The notes: a model not told the origin generated them from the sequence alone. A stretch of 16,998 nucleotides of DNA from DAONJL01 sp035405645 [NCBI: bacterium] (GCA_035405645.1 DAONJL010000054.1:1-16998); one strand, 5' to 3'; positions 1 through 8,309 are shown, numbered from the stretch's first letter. Program-made: numbers and translations.

Positions 1-405
1 AATAATATATTCTTAAGAAAAGGGTATACCATGTCTGTAAACTTCCCGTTTATTTAAAACTTTTGGAAAAGAATAAACAGTTGATAGAACAGCAAAAATA
101 GCATAGTTAAAAAATTTTTTACAAATTTACAAAATATAGAATTTTTCCTGATTGATTTGATATATTAAACGATTATCATAAAATAAAGATAAACCTACAC
201 TTAATAACAAAATTGAAAATAAGAAAAATTGAATAAACACCTTCCCCTGATATTATTTTTAATTTTTAGTTTTTAATAAATTTAAGAGACCAAAAGAATT
301 AATAAGAAAAATCTTAAAAAATTTCCCTTTCTCTTAAATAATATTTTATCTTCCCTATTCAATAAAAATCATTATTAATAAGTCAATTGTAATTTTAAAT
401 GAAGT
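1..405. other. Intergenic / no convincing gene
   Basis: This stretch lies downstream of the flagellin stop and is strongly AT-rich. I see no hairpin followed by a T-run that would make a clear flagellin terminator. On the minus strand, one frame is open from a GTG at 240 to TAA at 127 (37 codons, hydrophobic) and again from 126 to TAA at 13. Open stretches this long arise easily by chance at this base composition, and neither has a well-placed start, so I do not call them genes. They could be remnants of a small membrane protein gene. Confidence 0.4.
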
Positions 406-1230
406 TTAGGCTGTAATTAAACTCAATACATTTCTTCTTTGTAGATTTCCCTGTGTGAGCATAGCCAGTCCAACATCTCTTAATAATTGCTTTGATGTAA
501 ATGTCAGCATTTCCTGTGCTACATCAGCCTCCATTATTTGTGCAAAACTCGATGTCTGATTTATTTGCTCAACACCTAAAAAATTATATGTTGAATTAAG
601 GCGATTAGTGATAGCACCTAAATTTGAGCGCTGTTCATTTGTTATATTTATACTATTATCAATTGCTGAAATAGCAGCAGTAGCACCATTTGCAGTTGAC
701 AAATCAATATCATTAATACCAAGTGCTGTTGTATTCATTGCTTTGATGTTAATTTTTATTGTCTGATTTTCATTTGCGCCTGCCTGAACCTGTAAATCAC
801 CTGTTCCTTCTTCAAAATCACCATTTAATAATTTCATTCCATTAAATTCAACAGTACCAGCCATTCGATTTATTTCCTCTTTTAATTGTTGAGCTTCTGC
901 ATTAATCATTTGCCTATCTGCATCTGTTAATGTGCCATTTGACGCTTGAACTGCTAATTCACGTAAACGCTGTTGCATATCATTTATTTGTGAAATTCCA
1001 CCTTCAGCAACTTGAATTAATGATGTTGTATCTTGCACATTATACTGTGCCTGATTTAAACCACCTATCTGTGATGTAATTCGAGTGGCTATTGCTAATC
1101 CTGCTGCATCATCGCTTGCTGATGTTATTCTCTGAAATGATGTGAGTTTCTGGATTTGCTTTCCAAGTAAGTTAGTGTTTTCTTCAACCTTCCTTACACT
1201 AACTATCCTCCCTATCTCATTAATTTTCAT
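406..1230 (-). CDS. fliC: Short divergent flagellin (filament subunit)
   Basis: This is the structural subunit of the flagellar filament, exported through the flagellar type III system. The D0/D1 hallmark DDAAGLAI is at residues 40-47, followed by a typical N-terminal D1 helix region, a small central segment (about 145-190) and a conserved C-terminal D0 ending NVLSLITA. At 274 residues it is close to the minimum, with little room for D2/D3 domains. The N-terminus (MKINEIGRIVSVRKVEEN) departs from the usual MRINxNxxALNAxR pattern, and TSFQRITSAS replaces the usual SSGxRINxA. ATG at 1230 is chosen because GGGAGGGG lies 6 nt upstream. It is probably monocistronic with its own sigma-70-like promoter. 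It is less AT-rich than the glycan-type genes upstream (22 of 60 GC at 901-960). Lying just downstream of those genes, it may be their target, but only proximity supports that. Confidence 0.95.
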   Translation of the reverse strand: MKINEIGRIVSVRKVEENTNLLGKQIQKLTSFQRITSASDDAAGLAIATRITSQIGGLNQAQYNVQDTTSLIQVAEGGISQINDMQQRLRELAVQASNGTLTDADRQMINAEAQQLKEEINRMAGTVEFNGMKLLNGDFEEGTGDLQVQAGANENQTIKINIKAMNTTALGINDIDLSTANGATAAISAIDNSINITNEQRSNLGAITNRLNSTYNFLGVEQINQTSSFAQIMEADVAQEMLTFTSKQLLRDVGLAMLTQGNLQRRNVLSLITA

Positions 1231-1236
1231 ATAAAT

Positions 1237-1244
1237 CCCCTCCC
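1237..1244 (-). promoter_or_regulatory. Strong Shine-Dalgarno of flagellin
   Basis: The minus strand reads GGGAGGGG, 6 nt before the ATG at 1230. This is one of only two strong ribosome binding sites in the window. Most genes of the upstream operon start after A-rich sequence with no recognisable SD. This fits high-level translation of flagellin and fixes its start codon. Confidence 0.85.
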
Positions 1245-1270
1245 TGTTAAAATATTTATATCCATTTATT

Positions 1271-1298
1271 ATTATATTACAAATTTTACAATTGTCAA
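1271..1298 (-). promoter_or_regulatory. Consensus sigma-70 promoter of flagellin
   Basis: On the minus strand, TTGACA (1298-1293) is followed after 16 nt by TATAAT (1276-1271), with both hexamers perfect. The sequence upstream of -35 is almost pure A/T and could act as an UP element. Transcription would start near 1264, giving a leader of about 34 nt before the ATG at 1230. Flagellin genes are usually driven by sigma-28 (FliA) promoters, and I see no TAAAGTTT/GCCGATAA-like pair here. Confidence 0.8.
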
Positions 1299-1384
1299 TA
1301 TATAAAAATAATTATTTTGGAAAAGAACAAAAATAAGAAAATTTGTGTTATTTGTAATTTTGGAACTAAAAGAAAAAAATGTGG

Positions 1385-1481
1385 AAATTAACACTAATCA
1401 GGAGAGAAATTAAAATGCAAAAGGCGGCTCGATGTAGGTGATGCCAGCCATAAATTAAGACTAATCAGGAGAAATTAAAAT
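1385..1481. repeat. Pair of direct repeats between flagellin and the next gene
   Basis: The core ACTAATCAGGAGA-AATTAAAAT occurs twice, at 1385-1416 and 1452-1481, with starts 67 bp apart. Both copies are preceded by AAATTAA. The first carries two extra bases (GAGAGAAAT versus GAGAAAT). The spacer (about 1417-1451) is clearly richer in G and C than its surroundings. It contains a possible 4-bp stem (GGCT/AGCC), which is too weak to call a structured RNA. The function is unknown. It could be a duplicated leader, a decayed element or a regulator site upstream of the flagellin promoter. Confidence 0.6.
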
Positions 1482-1709
1482 TGAAGCAATTAACGAACTT
1501 AAAACAACCAAATAATGGAAGGGGGATTAAATTTTTTAAAGGAAACAGCGAATTTTTTATTTCATTTCACTATCATAAAATTGAAATGTAATTAATGAAA
1601 TTCTGCTAAAAATAATTTTATTCAATAATTATTACTTTATTTATTAAATGTTTCTTCAAAAAATAATCTAAACTTTGCTTAACTCTTTTTATATCAGAAT
1701 ATTTTTCTC

Positions 1710-3530
1710 TTAATTTATTATTTTTTTGATTTCATTTTTATTATCATTCAATGGTGAATTCATACAATATTTTACAAATTCTTCTGCTTTTTGTAAATAA
1801 CTTTTTTTTCGTTCTTCGCTCCAATTTAGTATTTCATTTACTTTTGCTAATATTTGTTCAGGTGTTCGTGCTACTATTTTTATTTCCGTGTTATCAGGTA
1901 TTCTTGTTAATGTCGTAAAATTTTCAGTTTCTATTTCTATCACAGGCACTTTCATCATATATGCTTCTAATCCTGCTGTGCTTTCGCAATTTAATGCTAC
2001 ATCAATTTCTGGTAATAATTCCATTATTGACTTTTCAGTTAATTCAAATTTATTTTGATATTCATCATAATTTTCTCCTGCTGTTTCTAATATTTCTCTA
2101 ATTACATTTTCATTTAAAATATATGTTGGATGTGGCTTTATTATAATTTTATATTTTTCCTTCTTTTGAAATGCTTTTAATGATTTATAAATAATACTTA
2201 ATGATTTTTCATAATCAATTGATAAAATAATTAATATCAAATATTTTTCATTTTCTTTTTTACTTTCAAAACTTTTTTCTTTAAATAAATATTCATATCT
2301 TAATGCAATGAATTCCTTTATCTTTTCTGATTTATAATATTTTCTTAATTCATTAGTAGTTATTTTCCCTGTTGTTAAAATTGTATCAGGTTGCGGCATT
2401 TTTTCTTTTTCATAATTGCCACAAAATAAAGATATTAAATTTGGCAAAGAAATAGTGTGCATATAACCAATTAATTCTGTTGATGATGAACACTCTTTAA
2501 ATGCAAATGCGACTACTCGCTCCCAGGGCTGATTTTCAAATGGATAAATTAACTTTTTTATTTTTATACCACTTTTTAAAAAATTCTTTATTGAATAATA
2601 ATACTTATAATATTCTGATTTTCGGTTTATAACAAAATCTTCTAATATTTTACTTTTAACTAAAATCGAAATCTCATAATTTAAAAATATAAATTTTTCA
2701 AATAGCCATTTTGGCGGAATAAATGATGATATAAATATTTTTAATAATTGAATGATTAATATTTTTCCATTAAATAAATCATAATATAAAAATTTTTCAT
2801 TTGATAATTTTTCTATTGCAATATTTTTTGGAAATGTATATAAAAAATATGGTAATAAAATAAAATTTTCTTTATTTTTAAGTTCATCAAATAAAGCACA
2901 AAAATAATTTTCTTTAAATTTATCATTTACAAAATTTCGTTTATCTATCCAGGTTATTAGCCCTGTATAATTTTCTTTTTCATCATATTTAATATTATCT
3001 TTTTTCTTTACATTATTAGAATAAGTTATAAATAAAAACCTACGCCGTGTTTTATAAAATAATTTTAATTTATCGAATAAATTAGTTTTTTGATTTAGAT
3101 ACAAAACACTATCTTTTAAATTATTATGCAAACATTTGAGTAAATTAATATCATCAGTAATTACAGCAAATTTATTTTTTTTTTTGGAATAAAATAAAAC
3201 CAAATACAAAAAACAAAGTTGTAAAAATAAATGATTTTTAATAAAAATATTTTTTTCCTGAATAGATGAAACCCACCACTCAAATGAATCATATTTTTCA
3301 GATAATGAACTTATATACTCAATATATTCTTCTCTTAACTCTTCTTCTACTTTTTTAAAATCATTATAAAAATCGATTTTTAAAGATACATCTAAAATTT
3401 TATCATTAATTAATTTTAAATATTTTAGATAATCAGCAGATAAATAAAACCAATTATAATCATTTATTTTTTCAGCAAAACCTTTTTTCGCTAATAACAA
3501 ATCAATCTCAATTAAATATATTTGATTCAT
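1710..3530 (-). CDS. Surface carbohydrate biosynthesis protein, GT-B-like transferase (C-terminus probably frameshifted)
   Basis: This is a predicted cytoplasmic glycan-assembly protein of 606 residues. The C-terminal half resembles the CDP-glycerol/KpsS-type GT-B fold: KPHPTY at 465-470, then an acidic and glycine-containing segment with CESTAGLEAY at 515-524, where a nucleotide-linked donor would bind. The N-terminal half has a WW plus Ser-Ser-Ile-Gln segment around 85-91. Together with YPFENQPWERV (329-339), this recalls the uncharacterised Leptospira O-antigen-region family (TIGR04326-like, from memory). The start at 3530 gives the natural N-terminus but has no SD. An A11 run in the coding strand lies at 3175-3185. 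The annotated end follows a 7-A run. One more A would add about 34 plausible residues to a TAA at 1618. The exact sugar or polyol transferred is unknown. Confidence 0.7.
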   Translation of the reverse strand: MNQIYLIEIDLLLAKKGFAEKINDYNWFYLSADYLKYLKLINDKILDVSLKIDFYNDFKKVEEELREEYIEYISSLSEKYDSFEWWVSSIQEKNIFIKNHLFLQLCFLYLVLFYSKKKNKFAVITDDINLLKCLHNNLKDSVLYLNQKTNLFDKLKLFYKTRRRFLFITYSNNVKKKDNIKYDEKENYTGLITWIDKRNFVNDKFKENYFCALFDELKNKENFILLPYFLYTFPKNIAIEKLSNEKFLYYDLFNGKILIIQLLKIFISSFIPPKWLFEKFIFLNYEISILVKSKILEDFVINRKSEYYKYYYSIKNFLKSGIKIKKLIYPFENQPWERVVAFAFKECSSSTELIGYMHTISLPNLISLFCGNYEKEKMPQPDTILTTGKITTNELRKYYKSEKIKEFIALRYEYLFKEKSFESKKENEKYLILIILSIDYEKSLSIIYKSLKAFQKKEKYKIIIKPHPTYILNENVIREILETAGENYDEYQNKFELTEKSIMELLPEIDVALNCESTAGLEAYMMKVPVIEIETENFTTLTRIPDNTEIKIVARTPEQILAKVNEILNWSEERKKSYLQKAEEFVKYCMNSPLNDNKNEIKKIIN

Positions 3531-3557
3531 AAATAATATTTGTTGTATTAGATAAAG

Positions 3558-3578
3558 TTATCAAGTTTAATTTGATAA
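3558..3578. other. Small AT-rich hairpin in the gap before the transferase gene
   Basis: TTATCAA (3558-3564) and TTGATAA (3572-3578) form a 7-bp stem with a 7-nt loop. A T-run follows on the plus strand only, so for minus-strand transcription it is not a standard terminator. The rest of the 100-nt gap (3531-3630) shows nothing else I can support. Confidence 0.3.
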
Positions 3579-3630
3579 TTTTTTATTTTCCCAATAATTT
3601 AATTTTTAATTACTTATTTTTTCTCATTTT

Positions 3631-5169
3631 TTAATGCAAAGAAATCCTTATAAAAAACTGAAAAATACGCAATAATATTTTATAAACAAAATCATTTTGT
3701 TCAGCAATTTTTATTATAAACCAGAATGTTTTTGGCGAATAAACATACATTGAAAAAGTTCGCTGTAAACCTAATATTTCTTTTTCAGATAAATATGTAT
3801 TTTTTAATATTGTTCCACTCACAAATTCAAGCATTTTGTCATTTTCATTTATCAAGCCTTTTTTTAAACAAATCTTTCGCAATTCTGTGCCATAAAACGG
3901 CTGAAATATACTGACTTGATAAGTTGATACTTTTAAATATTTTAATAAGTTAATCGTATCAAATGCAAGTTTACGAGTTTCATCTGGAAATCCTAACATT
4001 GCATAAGCATGCACAGATATTCCATTTTTTTTTAATAATCTAAAAGCTTCTATTGCTTGTGAATTTGAATAAAATTTATTTAATACTTGCTCGCGAAATT
4101 TTTCGTTACCATGTTCAATCCCAACGCTCACGCTTAAACAGCCCATTGTTTTCAAACATTCAATAGTATCAGGATTTAATGAATTTACAGATGTCTCAAT
4201 AATAAATGGCAAATTAACCTTCGTCCTATATTCTTTTGCAAGTTGCTTTAATTTATTTATTTCCATCCCTAAAAATAATTCGTCCTGATACCGAATTATA
4301 TCAAGTTTATATTTATTTTTTAAATACGAAATTTCTTCAATAATCCGTTTGATTGATTTCTCGCGTCTGAATTTTTTATCGTCATATAATTTTCGTAATT
4401 GTGGTCCAACACAATAATAACATTGATTTATGCAACCGCGCGTGAATTCATAATCAATACCTCGCACTATCTTACCGTGATATGGTCGATAAAAACTTTT
4501 ATCATCAAACAAATCAAAATCAGCAAAAGGCAAATCATCTAAATTTTCAATTAACGGTCGCAATGAATTTTTATAAATTTTATTATCTTGTTTTATCCAT
4601 AAATTTTTTATTGAATAAATATCTTTTTTTTCTTTTAAAAATTCAGCAAGTTCTAAATAAGCCAATTCACCTTCGCCAATACAGACAATATCAGTAACAC
4701 CATCATCTAAAACTTTTTCTGGTTCTAATGATGGCTGAATACCGCCTGCAATTATATGGATACCTGTTGTTTCATAATTTATATTCGCTACTTCTAATAA
4801 TTTTTTACCACGTTCATACATCATCCCTTCTTCTTCTCCTGTTAATTGACAACTCCAAAATGAAAAAGCGATTATATCCGGTTTAAAAGCATTAACCTTT
4901 TTTCTGAATTCTTCGACAACATCTTTTTTTTCTTTGCACACTCCGACTTTTCTCAAATCTACCGGCTTAAAAAACATTAATTGTTCCATTTTTTTTGTAT
5001 AAACTGCATCTGTTTTCGGCGCAAAAAAATCTTTGCAATCAATAAATGTTGTATCAAACAAATCTGTCTGATGCCCATATTTTTTTAATAACGCTGATGT
5101 AATACTAATTCCTATCGGTGTCAACCCGTAACTATTTAAATTTGGATATAAAAACAAAACTTTTGACAT
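3631..5169 (-). CDS. B12-binding domain radical SAM protein
   Basis: This 512-residue protein is predicted to cleave S-adenosylmethionine with a [4Fe-4S] cluster and to bind cobalamin. Such enzymes often methylate or rearrange unactivated carbons. The N-terminal Rossmann-like B12-binding domain runs from about 3 to 190, with GGIQP at 142-146 and IGEGE at 164-168. The radical SAM core follows, with the cluster motif CxxxCxxC at Cys246, Cys250 and Cys253 and GIEHGNE at 350-356. A C-terminal helical extension completes it. It is a clear paralogue of the protein at 10200-11660 (same GIEHGxExFRE and LGFPxET blocks). It is separated from the main operon by about 190 nt of repeat-bearing sequence and is less AT-rich (21 of 60 GC at 4441-4500), so it may have a separate history. 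The substrate is unknown, with glycan or acyl-group modification inferred from its neighbours. Confidence 0.88.
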   Translation of the reverse strand: MSKVLFLYPNLNSYGLTPIGISITSALLKKYGHQTDLFDTTFIDCKDFFAPKTDAVYTKKMEQLMFFKPVDLRKVGVCKEKKDVVEEFRKKVNAFKPDIIAFSFWSCQLTGEEEGMMYERGKKLLEVANINYETTGIHIIAGGIQPSLEPEKVLDDGVTDIVCIGEGELAYLELAEFLKEKKDIYSIKNLWIKQDNKIYKNSLRPLIENLDDLPFADFDLFDDKSFYRPYHGKIVRGIDYEFTRGCINQCYYCVGPQLRKLYDDKKFRREKSIKRIIEEISYLKNKYKLDIIRYQDELFLGMEINKLKQLAKEYRTKVNLPFIIETSVNSLNPDTIECLKTMGCLSVSVGIEHGNEKFREQVLNKFYSNSQAIEAFRLLKKNGISVHAYAMLGFPDETRKLAFDTINLLKYLKVSTYQVSIFQPFYGTELRKICLKKGLINENDKMLEFVSGTILKNTYLSEKEILGLQRTFSMYVYSPKTFWFIIKIAEQNDFVYKILLRIFQFFIRISLH

Positions 5170-5183
5170 TATTTAATTTCAGC

Positions 5184-5346
5184 CACAAATTTTTTTGCCA
5201 CTAATCTACACTAATTTTCACTAATAAATTTTTGATTATATTAATTATTCTAATAAATCTAATAATTTAAAAATTTTAATTTTTAAAACTCGCTTTCTTT
5301 TGTTATAATATCCCATTTATTCGTGTTATTAGTGGCTTATATTTGT
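5184..5346. repeat. CACTAAT-phased imperfect inverted repeat
   Basis: Within the only large gap between the radical SAM genes, CACTAAT occurs at 5199, 5209 and 5219, exactly 10 bp apart, with a variant CACAAAT at 5184. The opposite side carries ATTCGTG (5319-5325), ATTAGTG (5328-5334) and ATTTGT (5341). Thus GCCACTAAT (5197-5205) faces ATTAGTGGC (5328-5336) as a perfect 9-bp inverted pair about 120 bp apart. The centre is nearly pure A/T. It could be a small palindromic repeat element, a MITE-like remnant, or a multi-site protein-binding region. No coding sequence lies inside it. Confidence 0.65.
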
Positions 5347-5361
5347 AATCAAAACTTATTA

Positions 5362-6516
5362 TTATTCTTTATATACACTTCTATCATAAAACATTAATCT
5401 TATATTCACGCGTTCACTTACTTTTCGTAATGTGACATTTTTATTTTTATGTTCATATTGTTTTAATAATTTCTTCATATCCTCTATTCGTTCTTCAGAT
5501 AAGGAAAATAGAATATTTATTTTTTCTTTAAAATTATTTATGGGTTCAATAAATTTTTTATCAAACCACTCTAAAAAATTATATTGATATTCTATAATTT
5601 TTGGTTTAAAAATATTTTCAAAATCATCTGAAAAATCAATAATACTATCATTTTCAAATCTAACTAATTCTGCAATCACATCAGATTTTTCAGGCAATAA
5701 ATTTTGCGTTATATCTTTAATATATTCAGCAAATTCATTTTTGGCTTCAAGTAAAACACGCCAGATATATTTACCATTTAATTTCCCATATTTTCCATTT
5801 TGTAAATCATCAAAATTATTAATATAATATTCTCTCATTTTTTCATAAGAATCAAACCATTCTTTATGACTTTCATCAATAAAATCAATAAATATTTGTT
5901 TTAATTTTTCAGGGGCAGAATTACGGCACTCGAATAATTTTAATATTACATCCATTGGATTAATATTATGCTTCTTCAAAAAATTTAATAATAAATAATT
6001 ACAACGATAATTCCATAAAAATTGTATAAGCCAATGTATTGGTCTTATACTTATCATTTCATCATAAGTAATTGTATTTGTTTCTAATATTCCTCTTTCA
6101 TACTCAAAAGAATAAAAATCTTCATACTTTCCAAATGAACTATCTATTAAACGATATTTTGTTTTAATTTGAAATTTATTTAAATAATCCGCATTAGAAA
6201 TTTCACACCCTTTTATGACTAAACTATAATAACAAATGATATAACTCACATCCCAATCAAATAATTTTTTCAAATTATCAATATGACTTTGATAAGTTTC
6301 GCCGGGTAAACCCAACATTATTTCAGTGCCTGAAACAATATTATCAGCATTACATTTTTTAATAATATCCTTAAAAATATTAAGTTTTATATTTGAACGT
6401 TTTACATTTTTTAATACTTCTTCATCTAATGATTGTAGGGAAAGAATAAATGGCGCATTCTCATTTAAGATTCTTGCAATTTCGTATATTTCAGGATTAT
6501 TTTTTGCCCAATTCAT
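5362..6516 (-). CDS. C-terminal part of a TGA-interrupted B12-binding radical SAM gene
   Basis: This is the downstream half of a gene that is continuous in frame with 6547-7365 except for one TGA codon (6547-6549). The true in-frame sequence resumes at 6546, and the first ATG (6516) lies inside the conserved block CSMNWAKNNPE, so it is not a natural start. It carries the second half of the radical SAM barrel, including the GLPGET-type block near residue 69, then a C-terminal extension of about 250 residues that I do not recognise. On its own it has no [4Fe-4S] or cobalamin motif and would be inactive. Read through, the two halves make a protein of about 667 residues. It is followed by the repeat-bearing gap and appears to be the last gene of the tight operon. 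Confidence 0.75.
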   Translation of the reverse strand: MNWAKNNPEIYEIARILNENAPFILSLQSLDEEVLKNVKRSNIKLNIFKDIIKKCNADNIVSGTEIMLGLPGETYQSHIDNLKKLFDWDVSYIICYYSLVIKGCEISNADYLNKFQIKTKYRLIDSSFGKYEDFYSFEYERGILETNTITYDEMISIRPIHWLIQFLWNYRCNYLLLNFLKKHNINPMDVILKLFECRNSAPEKLKQIFIDFIDESHKEWFDSYEKMREYYINNFDDLQNGKYGKLNGKYIWRVLLEAKNEFAEYIKDITQNLLPEKSDVIAELVRFENDSIIDFSDDFENIFKPKIIEYQYNFLEWFDKKFIEPINNFKEKINILFSLSEERIEDMKKLLKQYEHKNKNVTLRKVSERVNIRLMFYDRSVYKE

Positions 6517-6546
6517 TGAACAATGTTTTGGATACCCATATTTTTC

Positions 6547-7365
6547 TCACATTCTGACAATGAATTCTGCAATTTCATAATCACGTTTATGTATTCCAAA
6601 ATTCGAATCTGCAAATAATAGTAATGAAGTATTTTTTATTTTTTTTGCAATATACTCAATTTCATCTTTTACTCTCTCGATATCAAAGAAATCAATTTTA
6701 TGAAAAGAAGTAAAACCCTGGGCACAAAAACTACATCTAAATGGACACCCTCTATTTGTTTCAATTATCGGAATTAATTTAGTTTCAAAAAAAGAATCTA
6801 ATTCGCCTGTTAAATAAGGCGAAGGAACTTCATCTGGATTTTTCAATCGCGGTAAAATTTTTCCAATTTTAATTTTTTTTGTTATTCTGTCAAATTTTAC
6901 TATTCCATCTAAATTATCAAAATTTTTATCTTTCGTAATATTCCATCTATAAAATATTAAATTCAAAAAATTTATAAATCCCGGTTCACCTTGATATGGT
7001 ATATAAAAATCTGCCTCTGGATTTATTTCAAAAAATTCTTTATAACCAAGTTCATTACAATCAATATTTGGTCCACCACAAACTATAATTAAATCTGCTT
7101 TTATTTTTCTTGCATAAGCGCTTATTCTTTTATTTATATCTTCATTCCAAGTATAACAACTAAATCCTAAAATATCCGGCACTTCTATTTTTAATGCTTC
7201 AATTAAATTTTCCGGATATTTAAAAAGTCTTATATCTAATAATTCATTATAAAATTTTTTTGCATAACTTGAGATAAAACTTATATTCAATGGAAATGAA
7301 TATGAACCAGCACCTATATAATTATGCACCAAATCAGCTAAGTATATTTTTATTTTATTTTTCAT
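6547..7365 (-). CDS. N-terminal part of a TGA-interrupted B12-binding radical SAM gene
   Basis: This 272-residue upstream half contains a B12-binding-like domain (about 5-180; GGPNID at 97-102, YQGEPGF at 124-130) and the start of the radical SAM core. The cluster cysteines are Cys207, Cys211 and Cys214 (CPFRCSFC). It ends ...EFIVRM then TGA, in the middle of the barrel. The next in-frame codons read EKYGYPKHCSMNWAKNN, which continues the family pattern. A single base change (for example TGG to TGA, or an Arg/Gly codon to TGA) or a sequencing error explains the stop. The start at 7365 lies 2 nt after the stop of the SPASM gene, so it is translationally linked. As it stands the enzyme would be truncated and probably inactive. 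Confidence 0.8.
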   Translation of the reverse strand: MKNKIKIYLADLVHNYIGAGSYSFPLNISFISSYAKKFYNELLDIRLFKYPENLIEALKIEVPDILGFSCYTWNEDINKRISAYARKIKADLIIVCGGPNIDCNELGYKEFFEINPEADFYIPYQGEPGFINFLNLIFYRWNITKDKNFDNLDGIVKFDRITKKIKIGKILPRLKNPDEVPSPYLTGELDSFFETKLIPIIETNRGCPFRCSFCAQGFTSFHKIDFFDIERVKDEIEYIAKKIKNTSLLLFADSNFGIHKRDYEIAEFIVRM

Positions 7366-7367
7366 TT

Positions 7368-8309
7368 TTAATCTCGTTTATGAAAATTATATGGAGGTCT
7401 GCAACTTCGGCAAAATGCAATTAAATCTTGTCTTTTATGTTTTAAAATCAATCGAATGCCATTTATTATATCATTATTCCAGATTTCTTTAATCGAATTT
7501 TGTCGAACATTTCCAACGATTAAATCATCATTAACAGCAGCACAACAACCACTCGCCCGCCCATCCCAGAATATAGTTAATTTTGTAAATGGTTCAACAC
7601 ATAAAAAATTCAAATTTATCTCTGGACGTTTTAAACCAAATTTATTATAAATATTTTTATCAAATTCATAAAACCTCTCGAAAACTGTTTGTCCAACATT
7701 TACAAAATCAGCCTTCAGTTCCCAAAATTTAATAAATTTTTCAATATCTTCTTTTTTATCTCGCTCTGTTACTGTTGATGTTATCATAACAAAAGGTTTT
7801 TCTTTATCACCGCGTAATTCTAAAAATTTTTCGATAGTATTTAATAATTTATCATACAATTTGTTATTCCGCATATACTCATATTCTTCTTTTGTCGCAC
7901 CTTGAAATGAAAAAATAATTGAATCCAACTGATACTCAATTATTTTTTTTATATGTTCTTCTGTAATTATTAGCCCATTATTTGTAATATGCAAAACCCC
8001 ACTTTTTGCTTTTACATACTTCACAAAATCAATAATTTTTTTATGTAAAAAAGGCTCACCTAAACCAATTAACCTTAAAGCAACATTATTTTCTATACAC
8101 TCATCAGCTATTTTTCTAAATAGTTCTTCGCTCATAAATCCTTTTTCTCGTTGCATATACCTCTGGTCGCACATTATACATTTTAAATTACAAATATTTG
8201 TTAGTTCAATATCAGCAATATAAGGAAATTCTGGCAATTGAGAGTTAAATATATCAAACGAATTTATTTTATTATAATATTCACTTAACAAATTTTTTCG
8301 TTTTTTCAT
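7368..8309 (-). CDS. Radical SAM/SPASM domain protein
   Basis: This 313-residue radical SAM enzyme has a short N-terminal lead, the cluster motif CNLKCIMC (Cys40, Cys44, Cys47) and a TIM-barrel core. Its C-terminal SPASM region has Cys237 (CVEP), Cys255/256, Cys300 and Cys303 to hold an auxiliary Fe-S cluster. SPASM proteins include peptide-maturing enzymes and many enzymes of polysaccharide clusters. No precursor-peptide gene is visible here, so a role in sugar or lipid modification is more likely. The start at 8309 overlaps the upstream gene by 29 nt and is supported by GAGGAA 7 nt upstream. It lacks a B12 domain, unlike the other three radical SAM genes in the window. Confidence 0.88.
   Translation of the reverse strand: MKKRKNLLSEYYNKINSFDIFNSQLPEFPYIADIELTNICNLKCIMCDQRYMQREKGFMSEELFRKIADECIENNVALRLIGLGEPFLHKKIIDFVKYVKAKSGVLHITNNGLIITEEHIKKIIEYQLDSIIFSFQGATKEEYEYMRNNKLYDKLLNTIEKFLELRGDKEKPFVMITSTVTERDKKEDIEKFIKFWELKADFVNVGQTVFERFYEFDKNIYNKFGLKRPEINLNFLCVEPFTKLTIFWDGRASGCCAAVNDDLIVGNVRQNSIKEIWNNDIINGIRLILKHKRQDLIAFCRSCRPPYNFHKRD

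Noticed and set aside
13-240. Two consecutive minus-strand open stretches with a hydrophobic first part
   Set aside because: They are separated by a stop, lack a good start and are short enough for chance.
1481-1591. Plus-strand 36-codon frame starting with TTG after an AGGAGA site
   Set aside because: The spacing to the SD-like site is plausible, but the peptide resembles nothing I know and 36 codons is not significant at this base composition.
3726-3914. Plus-strand open frames opposite the radical SAM and other genes
   Set aside because: They are antisense to well-supported genes, have low-complexity hydrophobic content and no ribosome site.
6547-6549. TGA read as tryptophan (altered genetic code)
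   Set aside because: At such low GC a TGA-Trp code would leave many in-frame TGAs. Only one is seen, Trp is TGG throughout, and TGA ends the genes at 8281 and 16239.
6547-6549. Selenocysteine codon
   Set aside because: The position is not near a known redox or metal site of the radical SAM core, and no hairpin of SECIS type is evident just downstream.
7368-8309. SPASM protein as maturase of a ribosomal peptide
   Set aside because: No short precursor-like gene with a leader, Cys/Gly core or transporter lies nearby, and the neighbours are glycan and acyl-transfer genes.
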